From Protostelium mycophagum (Eukaryota > Evosea > Variosea > Protosteliida > Protosteliaceae): a stretch of 28,295 bases of DNA. This document shows, in pieces, positions 1 to 9,506 of this stretch. The first letter of the stretch is position 1, and each line of letters starts with the position of its first letter. Location of the stretch: contig MZNV01000812.1 of assembly GCA_002081555.1 (NCBI GenBank), forward strand, positions 1-28,295, in the 5' to 3' direction. Under the pieces are notes generated by a model. That model was not told the DNA's origin, searched no databases, and worked only from the letters and a program-made list of their open reading frames with translations. The translations under genes and the position numbers were made by a program.

Positions 1-1
1 G

Positions 2-588
2 ACAGACAAGCTTGCAGCTCTCATCGAGATGTACCACGAACCCAAGTGCCACCAGATGGACCATGATGAGTTGCGAAGACAAATTTTCGAGGGAATTCTG
101 CCCGTCCACAAAGTGATGTACCTCGCAGAAAAAGACGCCACATCAACAGTCGCCAGAGAGCAATTATCCAAATACATGACTGCAAACGGGATGGTAAGAC
201 CTCATCCACCAACTTTTCGATTAATGTTCGCAGGGAGAGACATATGTACCCTTCCAAGCTGTTCCACAACTTTTAGAGATTGTACCCGGAGGAACATCAA
301 AGGCAGTAGCTTTAGACAAAGTCATCAAAGACATGGGCATCAAGCCTAACCAAGTCATCGCTTTTGGGTACGTCTTCCTCTATATTCGACTCTATATACT
401 TATATTTGCACAGAGATGGAGAGAACGATATGGCTATGCTTCAATATGCCGGCTGTTCAGTGGCTGTTGGAAACGCAAAACCATTTGTGAAACCCATGGC
501 CAAGTATGTCGGCCTATCGAACAAAGAGGACGGACTTGCAGACGTACTTGCCCGAGTTTTTGACATTGGAATGCAGAGCGCATGCTAG
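2..588 (+). CDS. Cof-type HAD-superfamily phosphatase, 3' part
   Basis: C-terminal part of a HAD-IIB (Cof family) hydrolase; the 5' end lies outside the window. Family members dephosphorylate small phosphorylated metabolites such as sugar phosphates or nucleotides; the substrate here cannot be told. Exons are 2-193, 234-367 and 414-588, with GT-AG introns of 40 and 46 nt. Spliced, the protein reads through the family's conserved block VPGGTSKAVALDKVIKDMGI, then AFGDGENDMAMLQYAG, the Mg-binding HAD motif IV (G-D-G-x-N-D), and SVAVGNA, and it ends MQSAC. The second intron falls inside the G-D-G-E-N-D motif, so no single reading frame shows it whole. The nucleophile DxD motif would be upstream of position 1. 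Confident for the family, not for the substrate. Confidence 0.9.
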
Positions 589-1397
589 AAAGAATAATGT
601 ACCATAAATTTTGAATTGAGAATGAATATTCTATTTGAAATTGTGTTTCTCTCATCAACACAAATGGATAGACTTCATGGACAGGCAAAGTTGAATTTCC
701 ACACGGCGTTGTTGATCTCTTGGGTACTCTTTCATAACAACACGCCAACGTCTTTAATACTTCGATAAACAACACATTCTAACGAAATCTCAGGTCTCTT
801 GGTTTCACATTGGTAGGCAATACCAGATCAAAGAGCAAAAATAAGCATAGTAGGCACGAGATAGATGCCGGCAGACGCAGCTCGTTGTGGGTATATGGGC
901 ACCGGATCAAGAATAAAATGGGTGTTGTTACAATTGCGTTGCGTCGTCAACAGTGGAAATAGCGGTTACCGCAGATCTCTGATACGATCTACGGTAAGAA
1001 GCGCAACTTTTGCTTTAACCGATGTTCGTGACGACGCAACGAGCTGCTGCCCTCCGTTTCTGGAGGTGGACTGGGAGTGAAGAAAAACGTGCTGGTCTGT
1101 CTTCTTTCTTGGCAGTGTGGGCTCTGGCTGTGGATATCTCCTCTACAACTGTCTGCTCCTTGCCTGTCAGGGTGTTGTTGAGACGGCGGTCACCCTCAAG
1201 GCGGGAAACTTCCCTTCGGTCTGGCTGCACAGGACGAATTCAGTCACCCAGCCGCTGTATTTGTTCCCTAAGCGATGCTTTTGACGAGAAAAGAAACGTG
1301 AGTTCTATCAGAATATATCTATATTTCATTAACAGCCGATTGGAGGATTGTCTTCAGAAGTCCATGACGAATAACATAGCCTTAATTTATTTACACA
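589..1397. other. Intergenic region, no confident gene
   Basis: About 800 bp between the HAD phosphatase stop and the myo-inositol oxygenase stop. Several short frames are open on both strands and none carries a motif I know. A well-formed plus-strand intron (GTGAGT at 1299 to AACAG ending at 1337) suggests that a plus-strand transcript crosses the right part. One weak spliced candidate is given separately. The segment 955-968 occurs again, reverse-complemented, at 28233-28246. Confidence 0.5.
865..1284 (+). CDS. Possible small spliced gene, unknown
   Basis: Weak candidate for an 80-residue protein. The start would be ATG 865, exon 1 865-993, an intron GTAAGA...CTGTCAG 994-1170 (177 nt, long for this genome) and exon 2 1171-1284. 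The spliced reading contains RIKWVLLQLRCVV and ends QPLYLFPKRCF. It has no recognised domain. Other frames are open here too, so the support is only the two splice signals and the lack of stops. A second intron-like signal at 1299-1337 would then lie in the 3' untranslated part. It could equally be noncoding. Confidence 0.22.
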
Positions 1398-2380
1398 TCA
1401 CCATTCCAGCACATCAGGAAAGTACTTGGCGATGAGACCCTTGTAATAAGGCATCAGCTTTTCCACAGAGGGCTTCTCCGGCAGTTTTGAGTAGAGGTCG
1501 TGCTTCTGGAACTCTTTCACCCAGAAGAGGTTCTTTCTGTCTTGTTCGTTGGTGAGATGGTCATAAGCTCCTTTGTGGTGCCAGGGGTAGAAAGAATGAT
1601 AACGAACGACGTAGAACGCCTCTTCTGGGAGTGTAACCTTGTTGTGCTTCATCACCTGGGATGATTTGATTCTTGAATTCGAATATTGGCGGCAAAACAT
1701 ACCTGGTACAAATATTCATCGTGGCCCCACGCCATGAGGACATTGTCGAGACCGCAGCCCTCCTCATATATTCCATTTTTGGTGGAGTAGACGGGGTGGT
1801 TCTTGTCTGGATTCTCCTGGAAGAAGGGGTGGAAGACATTTGCCTCAGAGAACTCACATCCAACAGGGAATGTGTCACCGACGACTGGTTGAAATCAGAT
1901 CATGTCAAAAAAATTGGCATGAAGAGGGTCACTCACCGCACCACTGTGGCTCATCGAAGAGGTCCTTGTGAGAGAGGATCTTCCCAAGATCATGGATCAG
2001 ACCGACGAGATGAAACCAGTCGTACTTTTCGTCGGGGTATTGGAGGCGGATAGACTCCGCGGTCTGAAGAAGATGCATTATCTGGGGTAATTCTGTATCG
2101 GGATCGCTGCATCAGATGAATACAAATAGAAGATGGAGGATTACCTTTCATCCACGATCTCATTTAGCTTCAAAATTGCATCCCAGACAGACAATTTGTA
2201 GTGGTCGAAGGTTAGAAATCTCTCGCGCTTGGCTTTGACACTTTCTACAGTCTGTAGAGTGTGTTGTTGAAGATAATGACGCGCAACTCTATCGTGAAGA
2301 GCAGAATCGACATAGTTTCTGAACTCCTCCGTGTTCTTTGGCGTAATGGAGGCCAACGGCATGTTCTCGGTGATCAACAT
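1398..2380 (-). CDS. MIOX: myo-Inositol oxygenase
   Basis: Non-haem di-iron oxygenase that cleaves myo-inositol to D-glucuronate in the cytosol, the first step of inositol catabolism. The four exons on the minus strand (2380-2145, 2106-1937, 1884-1703, 1655-1398) give 281 residues, the usual family length (about 285 in human). Family motifs are plain after splicing: [20 protein letters not shown] at the N-terminus, [24 protein letters not shown] (the HD-type iron ligands), [32 protein letters not shown] and RYHSFYPWH, ending KYFPDVLEW. Introns are 38, 52 and 47 nt. ATG 2380 was chosen because the only longer in-frame option begins with TTG; an internal ATG 18 nt further on is also possible. 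The gene is tail-to-tail with the HAD gene and 180 bp downstream of the XPNPEP3 stop. Confidence 0.97.
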
Positions 2381-2560
2381 CGTGATGGTGTTTGGTTGCT
2401 TGTGCGGAAAGTTGCACTCGCGAAACCAAGATTTTGGCAACCTCTATACGTTTTTCCTTCAGTTACAAACCTTCCATTTTCAAACTTGGGTATTTATGTG
2501 TTGCCGTGGGCAACTTGAAGACGAAAGTAACGATTTGGTTGCCATTTTATAGGGTGATGA

Positions 2561-4987
2561 TCAGGCTCTGGACATGATCTTCTCTATCTCATCAATGTCC
2601 TTTGGTACTTTAGACGTCAAGACTTCTGGTTCGCCCCTGGTGATCAGCACATTGTCCTCTATGCGGATGCCGATTCCTCTGTACCTGCCAAAGTTGAGCC
2701 ATCATCGTGAGTATTTTCCGCAGTTCAGACGTGCATCGCTGTTTAGAAGGTGTATTACTTTTCGGGTATTTCTGGTTTGTGTGGTATGTACAACCCCGGT
2801 TCTATCGTGATGACCATGTCAGCCTCTATCTCTGTAGAATATGGCACACTCTTCACATCATGCGTGTCCATTCCGAGCCAATGTCCGATCGAATGAGGGA
2901 AAAATTGCTCGATAGGGTCCTGCGATTTTGAGCTTTCTTTGTGCTGCACAAATCGTCTTCTACTGTGGTTTTTGTTAACCTTGGATCTTGTATCGCGGTT
3001 TTGCCGCAACAAGATGATAATACCAACCAAAAGAAATGACGCATTATTTTTAACCCTTTAAATACCTGAATGCGTCTAATCGGTAAATCACGTATTTCAT
3101 GCAGGTCTCAAATATTTGTGCCCGCGGTAAGAAACGTGATATGCATTCAGGTATTCAAAGGGTTAAGTCCAGGGTTGAAACAAAACCGTACGCGAGTTTG
3201 ACTAACTCCAGGTGTTTTGACACGACAAAACGCTGCGTTGTACAGCAGCAGAGCTGCAAGCCACAGCTAAGATTAGCAGTCAAAAGATTACCGAGAGGCG
3301 TCGGATGAGGCCGAGACGCAGAAGGCCTTCAGATAAGATCTGTATGGCGGAAGAGTGAAGCCTTCTGAGTGATGTCCCCTCCCTACACATGTTGATGCAA
3401 GCCTTGTTGCATTCCAATACAACGTTGTAGATGTCCTTCTGCCCTTCCGAGAATTTTCCGGATACCGGCCACACCCTCGTGATGTCACTCACATACCCAT
3501 TGACCTCGAAGATTCAATGAAATTTCACGAGAATTTCGAGAAGATTCACCTCCGCGCCAGCATCCATCAGAACGAGGTCACCGCTGTGTAGTGGCATGTC
3601 ATTCGCGATGTAGTGCAGGGTGTTGGCATTGTTTCCCCCCGCCACAACTGGAGGGAAGGAAAACCAACTAGCCCCTCTGTGCTTGATTCTGTATTCCATG
3701 AACGCAGAGAGTTGGTGTTCGGTTAGACCCGGTGTTTTAACGGTTTGACACATCGTCTCTGTCATGGCGAGAGCGGCGATGTCCCCTGTGGGGTCAGAAT
3801 TTTCTTGGAAATGAGTTGTACAACAAAAATCTAAAGCTGTATTTATTTTTATTTTCGAAAAGTTTTAAAGGAATTCAATCACAAGTCATTTCACGAATTC
3901 TTCAGATTTCACCAAAAATCCTCGAAATTTCACCTGATTTTCGCATGAGTTCTATTTCGGCTGGGGATTTACGTAATCTGAGGTATTGTACAGCCGGACT
4001 GGGGTCCATCCCCCTCATCGTCCCTGTGAGAGATTCACCCCGTTACTCATCTACAACTCGACTCGACAACTCACCACTGTAAGACCTCATCTTGCCACTA
4101 AATATGGTGTCCACATCTGAATGAACTTTTGGAATGTGGTACAATTCTGCTTCTCTTGCGTGCAATATATCGTCAAAATGATTATTAAAATCTCCAAAGA
4201 CATAAGCCTACGATATTGTAAACATGACGTCATCATCAAGATGATGTACACGATTCTTTTCATGATGTGAATGTGATGAACTATAAGAATTGAGAATGTA
4301 CATCACCTCGTCTACACCAAAAATTCTGGTCGCGCCGTCTGTGCCAGTCCTTGGACCATCCCATAATTCTCTTCTTTGATTTAGAATTATTTTTGAAAAA
4401 TCATTCACCTGTTGGGATCTCGCTTTGGCACAAATAATTTGGAGATGATCTTACCGCCACGTTTCCTCTCTAAAAGAAGGACACTGTCTGGTTCATTGAA
4501 TCCAGTGAGATAGAGGAAGTCTGTATTTTGGTGGAAGGGGTATCTAAGTAAATTAGCTTGGAAGCCCAAGTGAAATGAAATGAGATCATCTCACGGAATG
4601 TCATTGCTCATCATTTTTAGAGGAGCCGAGGGAATGATCGCAAATATTTGGACGTCTCTGTTGTCGTCGAGTGTCCTCATAAAATTCTCTCTTCTCACTT
4701 TGAATTCTTCTTTAGTGACACCAGGCATGACTGATCAGATCAATATTTCTAAGGTTGATGATCATACTTTCAGTCTTGTCATCACTTTGAAAAAGATGGG
4801 GATGTGTGAAGGGGAGTGGTTGACCATATAGTCTTGGTTTTTCGTGAAAGATTGTGCCACTAAAGTGTCTGGAATTATGTATTGAGATTGGAGCGGCTCG
4901 TATAACGGCAAGAGCTGGTCTCACAATTGTAGGTGTTTGCCCTTTTGAAAGTCGCCCAGCATTGAAGCGGGACAAGCGGGTTATCAT
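2561..4987 (-). CDS. XPNPEP3: Mitochondrial Xaa-Pro aminopeptidase 3 / ICP55-type M24B peptidase
   Basis: Dimetal aminopeptidase that trims single residues from imported mitochondrial precursors. Ten exons on the minus strand: 4987-4768, 4730-4595, 4543-4409, 4370-4307, 4207-4075, 4023-3934, 3785-3550, 3504-3292, 2943 or 2919 down to 2759, and 2684-2561. This gives about 503-511 residues, as in the family. The N-terminus (MITRLSRFNAGRLSKGQ) is basic and lacks acidic residues, like a mitochondrial presequence. Next come GQPLPFTHPHLF, RDPNRELWDGPRTGTDGA, AYPPVVAGG-like FPPVVAGGNNANTLHY, then the five metal ligands: D in LVLMDAGAE, D in VSDITRVWP, H in PHSIGHWLGM, E in ITIEPGLYIP, E in IRIEDN. 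Exon 9 has two possible acceptors, both keeping frame and differing by eight residues. The 348-nt intron 8 holds a hairpin repeat. The start is 72 bp from a divergent gene. Confidence 0.95.
3050..3166. repeat. Hairpin / MITE-like inverted repeat in XPNPEP3 intron 8
   Basis: Two 24-nt arms, 3050-3073 and 3143-3166, are reverse complements of each other with one mismatch and begin TTAACCCTTT. They enclose 69 bp. The element sits wholly in the unusually long intron 8 of the peptidase gene. The size and terminal inverted repeats resemble a small non-autonomous DNA transposon, but no convincing target-site duplication is visible and no second copy was found in the window. Confidence 0.6.
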
Positions 4988-5059
4988 GATTGATGTGATC
5001 TTGGTGATCTGATCCAATCTTTCGCGGACTTCAGAACAATTTGACGCGATCCGAAAGAC

Positions 5060-5399
5060 ATGCCTTCCGGCCGGTCACTCTTCTTCATCACAGCGACCGT
5101 CATCTTCTTTTGGTGGGTCTTGGCGAGCATATTTGACGGACGAGTGTGGTATGTCAGCAGCCTGGATCAACTGGTGTTTGGATCTTTCGTCTTCATCTTT
5201 GTGGGGCTCTTCTTCGTCGTCATCTTGGCACCTGTAAAGAACTGAGAAAACTTTTGAGATGAGAATTGAATCGAGGAATACAACATTGAATTGACGATTT
5301 CTGCCTGTCCTTTTAATGATCAGATTATTTTAATCTTTACAGGCTGCTTTAAAGAGGCATGAATCAAAAATTGTCAAAAAGGTTCTGGGCAATATTTAA
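5060..5399 (+). CDS. Small two-helix membrane protein, unknown
   Basis: A 76-residue protein from two exons, 5060-5233 and 5343-5399. Two hydrophobic helices (about residues 8-24 and 37-58) are joined by a short polar loop with DGRVWYVSSLD, and a basic tail RHESKIVKKVLGNI follows splicing. The unspliced reading stops at once after the second helix (VKN), so the spliced form is the better model. A second acceptor at 5416 would give an alternative tail, IRHKDEAKPLRFQA. Size and topology are like small ER subunits such as DPM2 or TMEM258, but no diagnostic motif lets me assign it. It is divergent from XPNPEP3, the two ATGs being 72 bp apart, and is followed after 33 bp by the next gene. Confidence 0.6.
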
Positions 5400-5432
5400 T
5401 TTAATTTTTATTTCAGAACATCCGTCACAAAG

Positions 5433-6061
5433 ATGAAGCCAAGCCCCTTCGCTTTCAAGCCTAAGGCCACAGAGGTCAGACCCTTGCCTGTCCCTGTTTT
5501 AGTTGTCCATTCTCGTGTCCAACATGATCCCGTCACACTCAAGCTGGCTCAGATGAACAAAATTAGAGGTGAGGTGTCATTCTCACACGTCATGACAGCT
5601 TCTGAAAAGATGGACAGTGGCCAAGGAATGTAACTGCGATTATTTATTTCCAGCAGCAGGCCTTGCCGTTTCGATGTTTGATGGAAACACACCAGATTGG
5701 ATCTCTTCATGCAGAAAGAGGACAGAGAAAATGTCCACCAATTTTCGGTTCGGCTACATCTTTATAGTTCTGAATGGAGATCGACGCCAAGATGTTTGCA
5801 TTGTCCAGAAAGGGTCGGTCGCATGATCCAACTTTTAATGATCTTCTCACAACACAGGGCCTCTTCTAAAGTGAGAATTGTGCCTTGCAACGACACCCAA
5901 GAGGTTCTCGAGTGAGTCATCGTTTTTGGTTCTCTTCAATGATCGAACACAGCTGGATGGTCTTCCTGGCCGAAGATTACACCTCTGAAAGAATTCAAGA
6001 GAAGATGGAGCTGTTGTCCAAAGTAATCCAAACTCAGGTTCAGGCTGTACAGCCCAGCTGA
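5433..6061 (+). CDS. Small protein, possible XPF/ERCC1-like fold
   Basis: Four exons, 5433-5568, about 5654-5813, 5858-5911 and 5953-6061, give about 152 residues. The N-terminus is Pro/Lys-rich, then a beta strand VPVLVVHSRVQHDP, a helix, LAVSMFDGNTP, FRFGYIFIVLNG, KVRIVPCNDTQEVLDWMVFL and a terminal helix. A strand beginning VVHS, a second strand, and a late helix after a D-T-Q-E turn recall the nuclease-like central domain of ERCC1/SPO16-type proteins, with no catalytic ERKxxxD motif. That is an impression, not an assignment. The intron 1 acceptor is a triple CAGCAGCAG, which allows in-frame one-residue variants. An acceptor-like TTTCAG (5411-5416) stands 16 bp before the ATG, so a 5' untranslated intron or alternative splicing with the previous gene is possible. 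Confidence 0.65.
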
Positions 6062-6181
6062 ATTCCAAGCCGTCAGAATTTCAAATAAACCTGTTTTGGC
6101 GGGCGGCTGCATTGAGAAAAATGTCTGAAAAATTCTACACCCAAACCAAGTTCATCAATCTCCAGATTTTGCATCGAAGAT

Positions 6182-7478
6182 ATGGAGGTATCACGACTTT
6201 ACATTGGACGCCTTTCTTCAAGAACCAGAGAAAGAGACTTAGACGATGAGTTTGGTCGTTTTGGACGTATCACACGTCTCGATATGAAGAGCGGCTTCGC
6301 CTTCATCGTGAGTTTTTCGAGTCAGTTAATCAGGCCCTCACATTCTTAAGGAATACTCCGATAGCAGAGACGCCGATGAGGCCGTCCGCGAGATGAACGG
6401 AAGAACTTTTGATGGAAGCCGTCTCATTGTTGAAAGAGCAAGAGGAAGCGAGAGACGCGGTGAAAGAGGAGGAGACAGAGGAGGAGACAGAGGAGGCGAT
6501 AGAGGAGGAGATAGAGGAGCCCCAAGAGAAGGAGAGGAACCCTCCGGACGGTGCTACAACTGTGGCAAGCCAGGACATTGGGCCAGAGAGTGCCCAGATT
6601 CTGATGGAAGGTCAGTCATCCCCATCCCATTTGAGTCCCTCTCGAGGCATTTTTCTGGAGATCTTTGGCGTTTATGTGGTGTCGTGGTGTAGCTGTGAAG
6701 ACAACCTTTAAAACAAAATGGACGTGAGGCACGGGCGATGGCGCGACTCGCGGTTTGGGGCATTCTGGTTTTGTCTATGGGACCATGGGTCTGGTCGATC
6801 TGGCGTGAGGCTCAAGACCGGACGTTGGTGGCACCTCCCTCTGGGCTTTGTCTGGGCACTTCTTTTGGACTATTGTCATTGACCCTCTCTAACAGAGACC
6901 GTTGTTTCAACTGTGGAGCCCCCGGTCACCTTGCCAGAGATTGCAGTGACAGGTGATTAGTCCTCTTTATTTCTCTCATTAACACTGGGCAGAGGAGGAA
7001 GAAGAGGAATGAGACACCAGCCCTACGGCAGATCCAGAAGCAGATCGCCCAGAAGATCTAGAAGCAGGTCAGCATGATCATTTTCATCATGTAAAGCTCA
7101 TACTCTTCAGATCTCCACGCCGTAGATCCAGATCTCCTCCCCCCAGAAGGTGAGAAATTCACTTCATTTTACTTGTCCGTTGACTCGTTGTAGACAATCT
7201 AGATCTCCCAGAAGATCCAGATCTCCTGCCAGAGGAAGATCTCCTTCTCGCAGGTACTTTTTTTCATCACTTTCTCATGTAGAATCAAAAACTGACTCGT
7301 TGTAGATCCCCTTCTCCCAAGAGGGCATCCGATTCTCCCCCCGCCAGAGGAAGATCTCCCTCCCCCAGAAGGTATTTTCTTGTACAACAGAAAAAAACTG
7401 ACTCGTTGTAGATCTCCCTCTCCCAAGAGAAGATCTCCCTCTCCCAAGAAGAGATCCCCCTCCCCCCCTCCCGTATAA
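6182..7478 (+). CDS. RS2Z-type SR splicing factor (RRM, two zinc knuckles, RS domain)
   Basis: Nuclear serine/arginine-rich protein that selects splice sites. Eight exons: 6182-6307, 6351-6610, 6896-6952, 6993-7067, 7111-7149, 7194-7253, 7306-7371, 7412-7478, giving 249 residues. The RRM has RNP2 LYIGRLSS and RNP1-like SGFAFIEYS, then a Gly/Arg/Asp linker of repeated RGGD, a CCHC knuckle RCYNCGKPGHWARECPD, a second knuckle RCFNCGAPGHLARDCSD, and a tail of SRSP/RRSPSPK repeats. Two knuckles plus an SP-rich tail match plant RS2Z32/33; animal SRSF7 has one. From intron 2 onward every intron splits an AGA arginine codon after AG. The last three introns share the 3' end GACTCGTTGTAG, so the RS tail looks grown by exon-intron duplication. 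Intron 2 is 285 nt. A poly(A) signal follows the stop. Confidence 0.95.
6611..6895 (+). other. Long intron 2 of the SR gene, possible regulatory intron
   Basis: At 285 nt this intron is six times the local norm and separates the two zinc knuckles. Retention brings an in-frame stop near 6690. It also holds an open frame from ATG 6738 running in frame into exon 3. SR genes in plants and animals commonly control themselves through retained long introns or poison exons; that role is inferred here from length and position only. Confidence 0.45.
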
Positions 7479-7492
7479 ACTAAAAGTGGGAT

Positions 7493-7498
7493 AATAAA
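7493..7498 (+). terminator. Poly(A) signal of the SR gene
   Basis: AATAAA 15 bp after the SR protein stop codon. The same hexamer follows the coiled-coil gene (9043-9048) and the adenylyl cyclase gene (15979-15984), so the canonical signal seems to be in use in this genome. Confidence 0.6.
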
Positions 7499-7582
7499 AC
7501 AAATGTGAAAGAGTTGTTCCGGTTTTGTCAAAGTCCAATTTGTTCACCTTAAGAGGAGCACATAAAAACGCGCATGTTTTAT

Positions 7583-7813
7583 TTCAGAATGATGGAGCTT
7601 CTCTCACCTCTTTGTTCTGAAACTATCAAAACACAAGCGACCTCTGAACACTTGGTTCAGCCTCTTCATGGTTTTGGAGGCTGCCAGCAGGCCAACTGAC
7701 TGCCTCGCGTCCAAATCTTGGCTGTGGTGCCGGGAATAAATCGGGACACCGCCTGAATTTAAGGTGGACAAGCACACTTACAGATAAAAGACAATTTTTC
7801 AAAATTGAATGCA
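7583..7813. other. Region with conflicting signals on both strands
   Basis: About 330 bp lie between the SR stop and the coiled-coil start. On the plus strand a 36-codon frame begins at 7591, just after an acceptor-like TTTCAG. On the minus strand a clean 29-nt intron (GTAAGTGTGC...AAATTCAG, near 7770-7798) precedes an exon ending near 7606, with AATAAA just beyond on that strand. All three minus frames stay open for a while and none gives a family I know, so a short antisense or terminal exon is possible but not established. Confidence 0.3.
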
Positions 7814-9019
7814 ATGCATCGCGATCTAGACGGACCTCTCTTCCTCTTAAACTACAGTGATGTGATAGACCAGTTTGATACATGGAAGATGGCTAATTCA
7901 CAGAGAAGCTTAGAGGCAGAAGAGATTCTCCCGAGGTGATGATTTTAAGAGCTTTATGTTGGACAGATGTAACCGTCATAGGTTGGCATCACGGTCCATG
8001 GATTTGGCGAGATCCACAGCAGCTCAAAGACGAGACATATCCGAACTGAAAGAGAAGACGTGGGAGGTGAGCCTTGCTCATCAACAGAAGAAGGTGATCT
8101 TCATCAGATATCAGAGTTCATGGGCCAAAGCGATGACATCGAGACACCGAGCATTTTGATGACAGATGAACAATGCAAGTGGATGGAGAGGCAGACAAGA
8201 GCCAAGATCATCAATAATGAACCGAGTGTCGATGACTTGATTCTGGACAGAATCAATCTGGAGGTGAAAGATGACAAGCGGTTCTCGAAAGAGATGAACG
8301 ACTCCATGCGAAGAGACTTGTACAAAAGAGTTCATGACATCAAATACAAAATATTTCAGAACATGGAAAAGAAGCTCGAAGGTGAGAAGAGCACAATGAG
8401 GAGGTCTGACGGTTTGCAGAGCTGAATGAGAAGGCTGTATTTGATAAAAAGACGAACCTCGCGAGAGTGCGATCCCTTTTCAAAGTCAGAGTACAAGAGT
8501 GAGCTGATTGCTCAAATTGAGACAGTGTCATTCTGACATGTACAGGCTGAGCAGCTCCATCCATCAGATCCACTCTGAGATCATCCTCGAAATGGAACAG
8601 AAATATGGCTTAGAGCATAGAGAGAGCGCAGTCCCAATACACCAGAAGAAGTCCAGAGAACAAGGACAACTGTTTTTGAGCGAGATGAGAAAGTCCTGTC
8701 CTCCCTCTTTTGCGACCTCTCAAAATCGCCCAAATTCAGGCCAAAAGACATCCCCCAAACTGCGGAGTGTGTAAGTTTGCCGCTCTTTTTGTAGATTTGA
8801 ATTTTGAAATTGAACATCTTCAGCGAGTCAGACGGTGCTCTGCCCCGTTTGTCCATTAGTCAAGAGAATGAAGAGAAGGATGACATTGCACTCCCCGCCA
8901 CTGTGAGAGGCGCCCCAGCTGCCAACAAACACAAGACGGCTTTTGCAGAGAGAGCACCAACGCCCATGCCAGTGCTGAAGAGACACGTCAGTGTGAACGC
9001 GTTCAAGAGGTTGGGATGA
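7814..9019 (+). CDS. Coiled-coil protein, unknown
   Basis: Six exons, 7814-7935, 7967-8066, 8108-8381, 8420-8498, 8546-8770 and 8824-9019, code for 331 residues. The middle is rich in charged helices with heptad character (MDLARSTAAQRRDISELKEK; DDLILDRINLEVKDDKRFSK; HQIHSEIILEMEQKYGLEHR), so a long coiled coil is likely. The C-terminal hundred residues are polar and disordered in character, ending PVLKRHVSVNAFKRLG. There is no enzyme motif, signal peptide or membrane helix. Splice sites are all GT-AG; intron 1 is only 31 nt. An axonemal or cytoskeletal part is a reasonable guess given LRRC43 nearby, but nothing in the sequence proves it. The gene converges on COA5 with 67 bp between the stops, and AATAAA lies at 9043. 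Confidence 0.8.
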
Positions 9020-9086
9020 ATTTTGTGTATAAAAAGAGTAGAAATAAAGATAGAACATCGATCGAAGTAAAACGAGTGGTTCTGTA

Positions 9087-9378
9087 TCAATTTGGCTCTT
9101 CATCTTCTGGTTTTCTGTATGGATCCCACAAATTGCCTTTGAATCTCTTTCTCATGTTGAACTGTGCCACATCAGAATTTATCCAGGAAATGATAGACTC
9201 TTACTTGATTGTATTTACATATGTCCAAAATCTTCCTCGCTTTCTGGCAATCTTCATCGACCTGGTCGATGTCTCTCTCCCTCAAACATTCACCAAATGT
9301 TCTCCCAGAATTATAGCATTTGCTCGCTTTGATGCAATCCTCCAATTGCTTCACGTAAAGTTTGCAAGAATTGGACAT
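9087..9378 (-). CDS. COA5: Cytochrome c oxidase assembly factor COA5 / PET191
   Basis: Small twin-cysteine protein of the mitochondrial intermembrane space needed to build complex IV. Exons 9378-9205 and 9161-9087 with a 43-nt intron give 82 residues. The pattern is that of the PET191_N family: SCKLYVKQLEDCIKASKCY, then GRTFGECLRER, then EDCQKARKILDICKYNQ, with the conserved basic tail FNMRKRFKGN supplied only by the second exon (yeast PET191 has MTKRFTGN here). The ATG at 9378 directly precedes SNSCK, as expected for a protein imported through the MIA pathway without a presequence. The LRRC43 stop is 128 bp upstream on the same strand. Confidence 0.9.
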
Positions 9379-9506
9379 CGTGAAAAATCATAGCGAGATC
9401 ACATCAGACAGTAAGTGATCACGTGACCTCCCTCTACAACTTCCCAAAAAACAAATTAAAAGATTATTTCAATTAAAGAAACAAAGTGAGGAGACTTGTT
9501 GTGCAA

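Noticed and set aside
3417-3430. CTACAAC/GTTGTAG string in XPNPEP3
   Set aside because: It is in exon 8 coding sequence (IYNVV), not at an intron end, so it is not counted as support for the intron family.
5411-5433. Spliced-leader trans-splicing, from acceptors found just before some ATGs
   Set aside because: For TMEM42-like the acceptor pairs with a normal upstream donor in frame, so ordinary 5' introns explain the pattern; no leader gene was seen.
6409-6711. A 100-codon acidic frame beside the SR protein
   Set aside because: It is the second frame of the Arg/Gly/Asp-rich linker and enters an intron; the frame giving the RRM and zinc knuckles is the real one.
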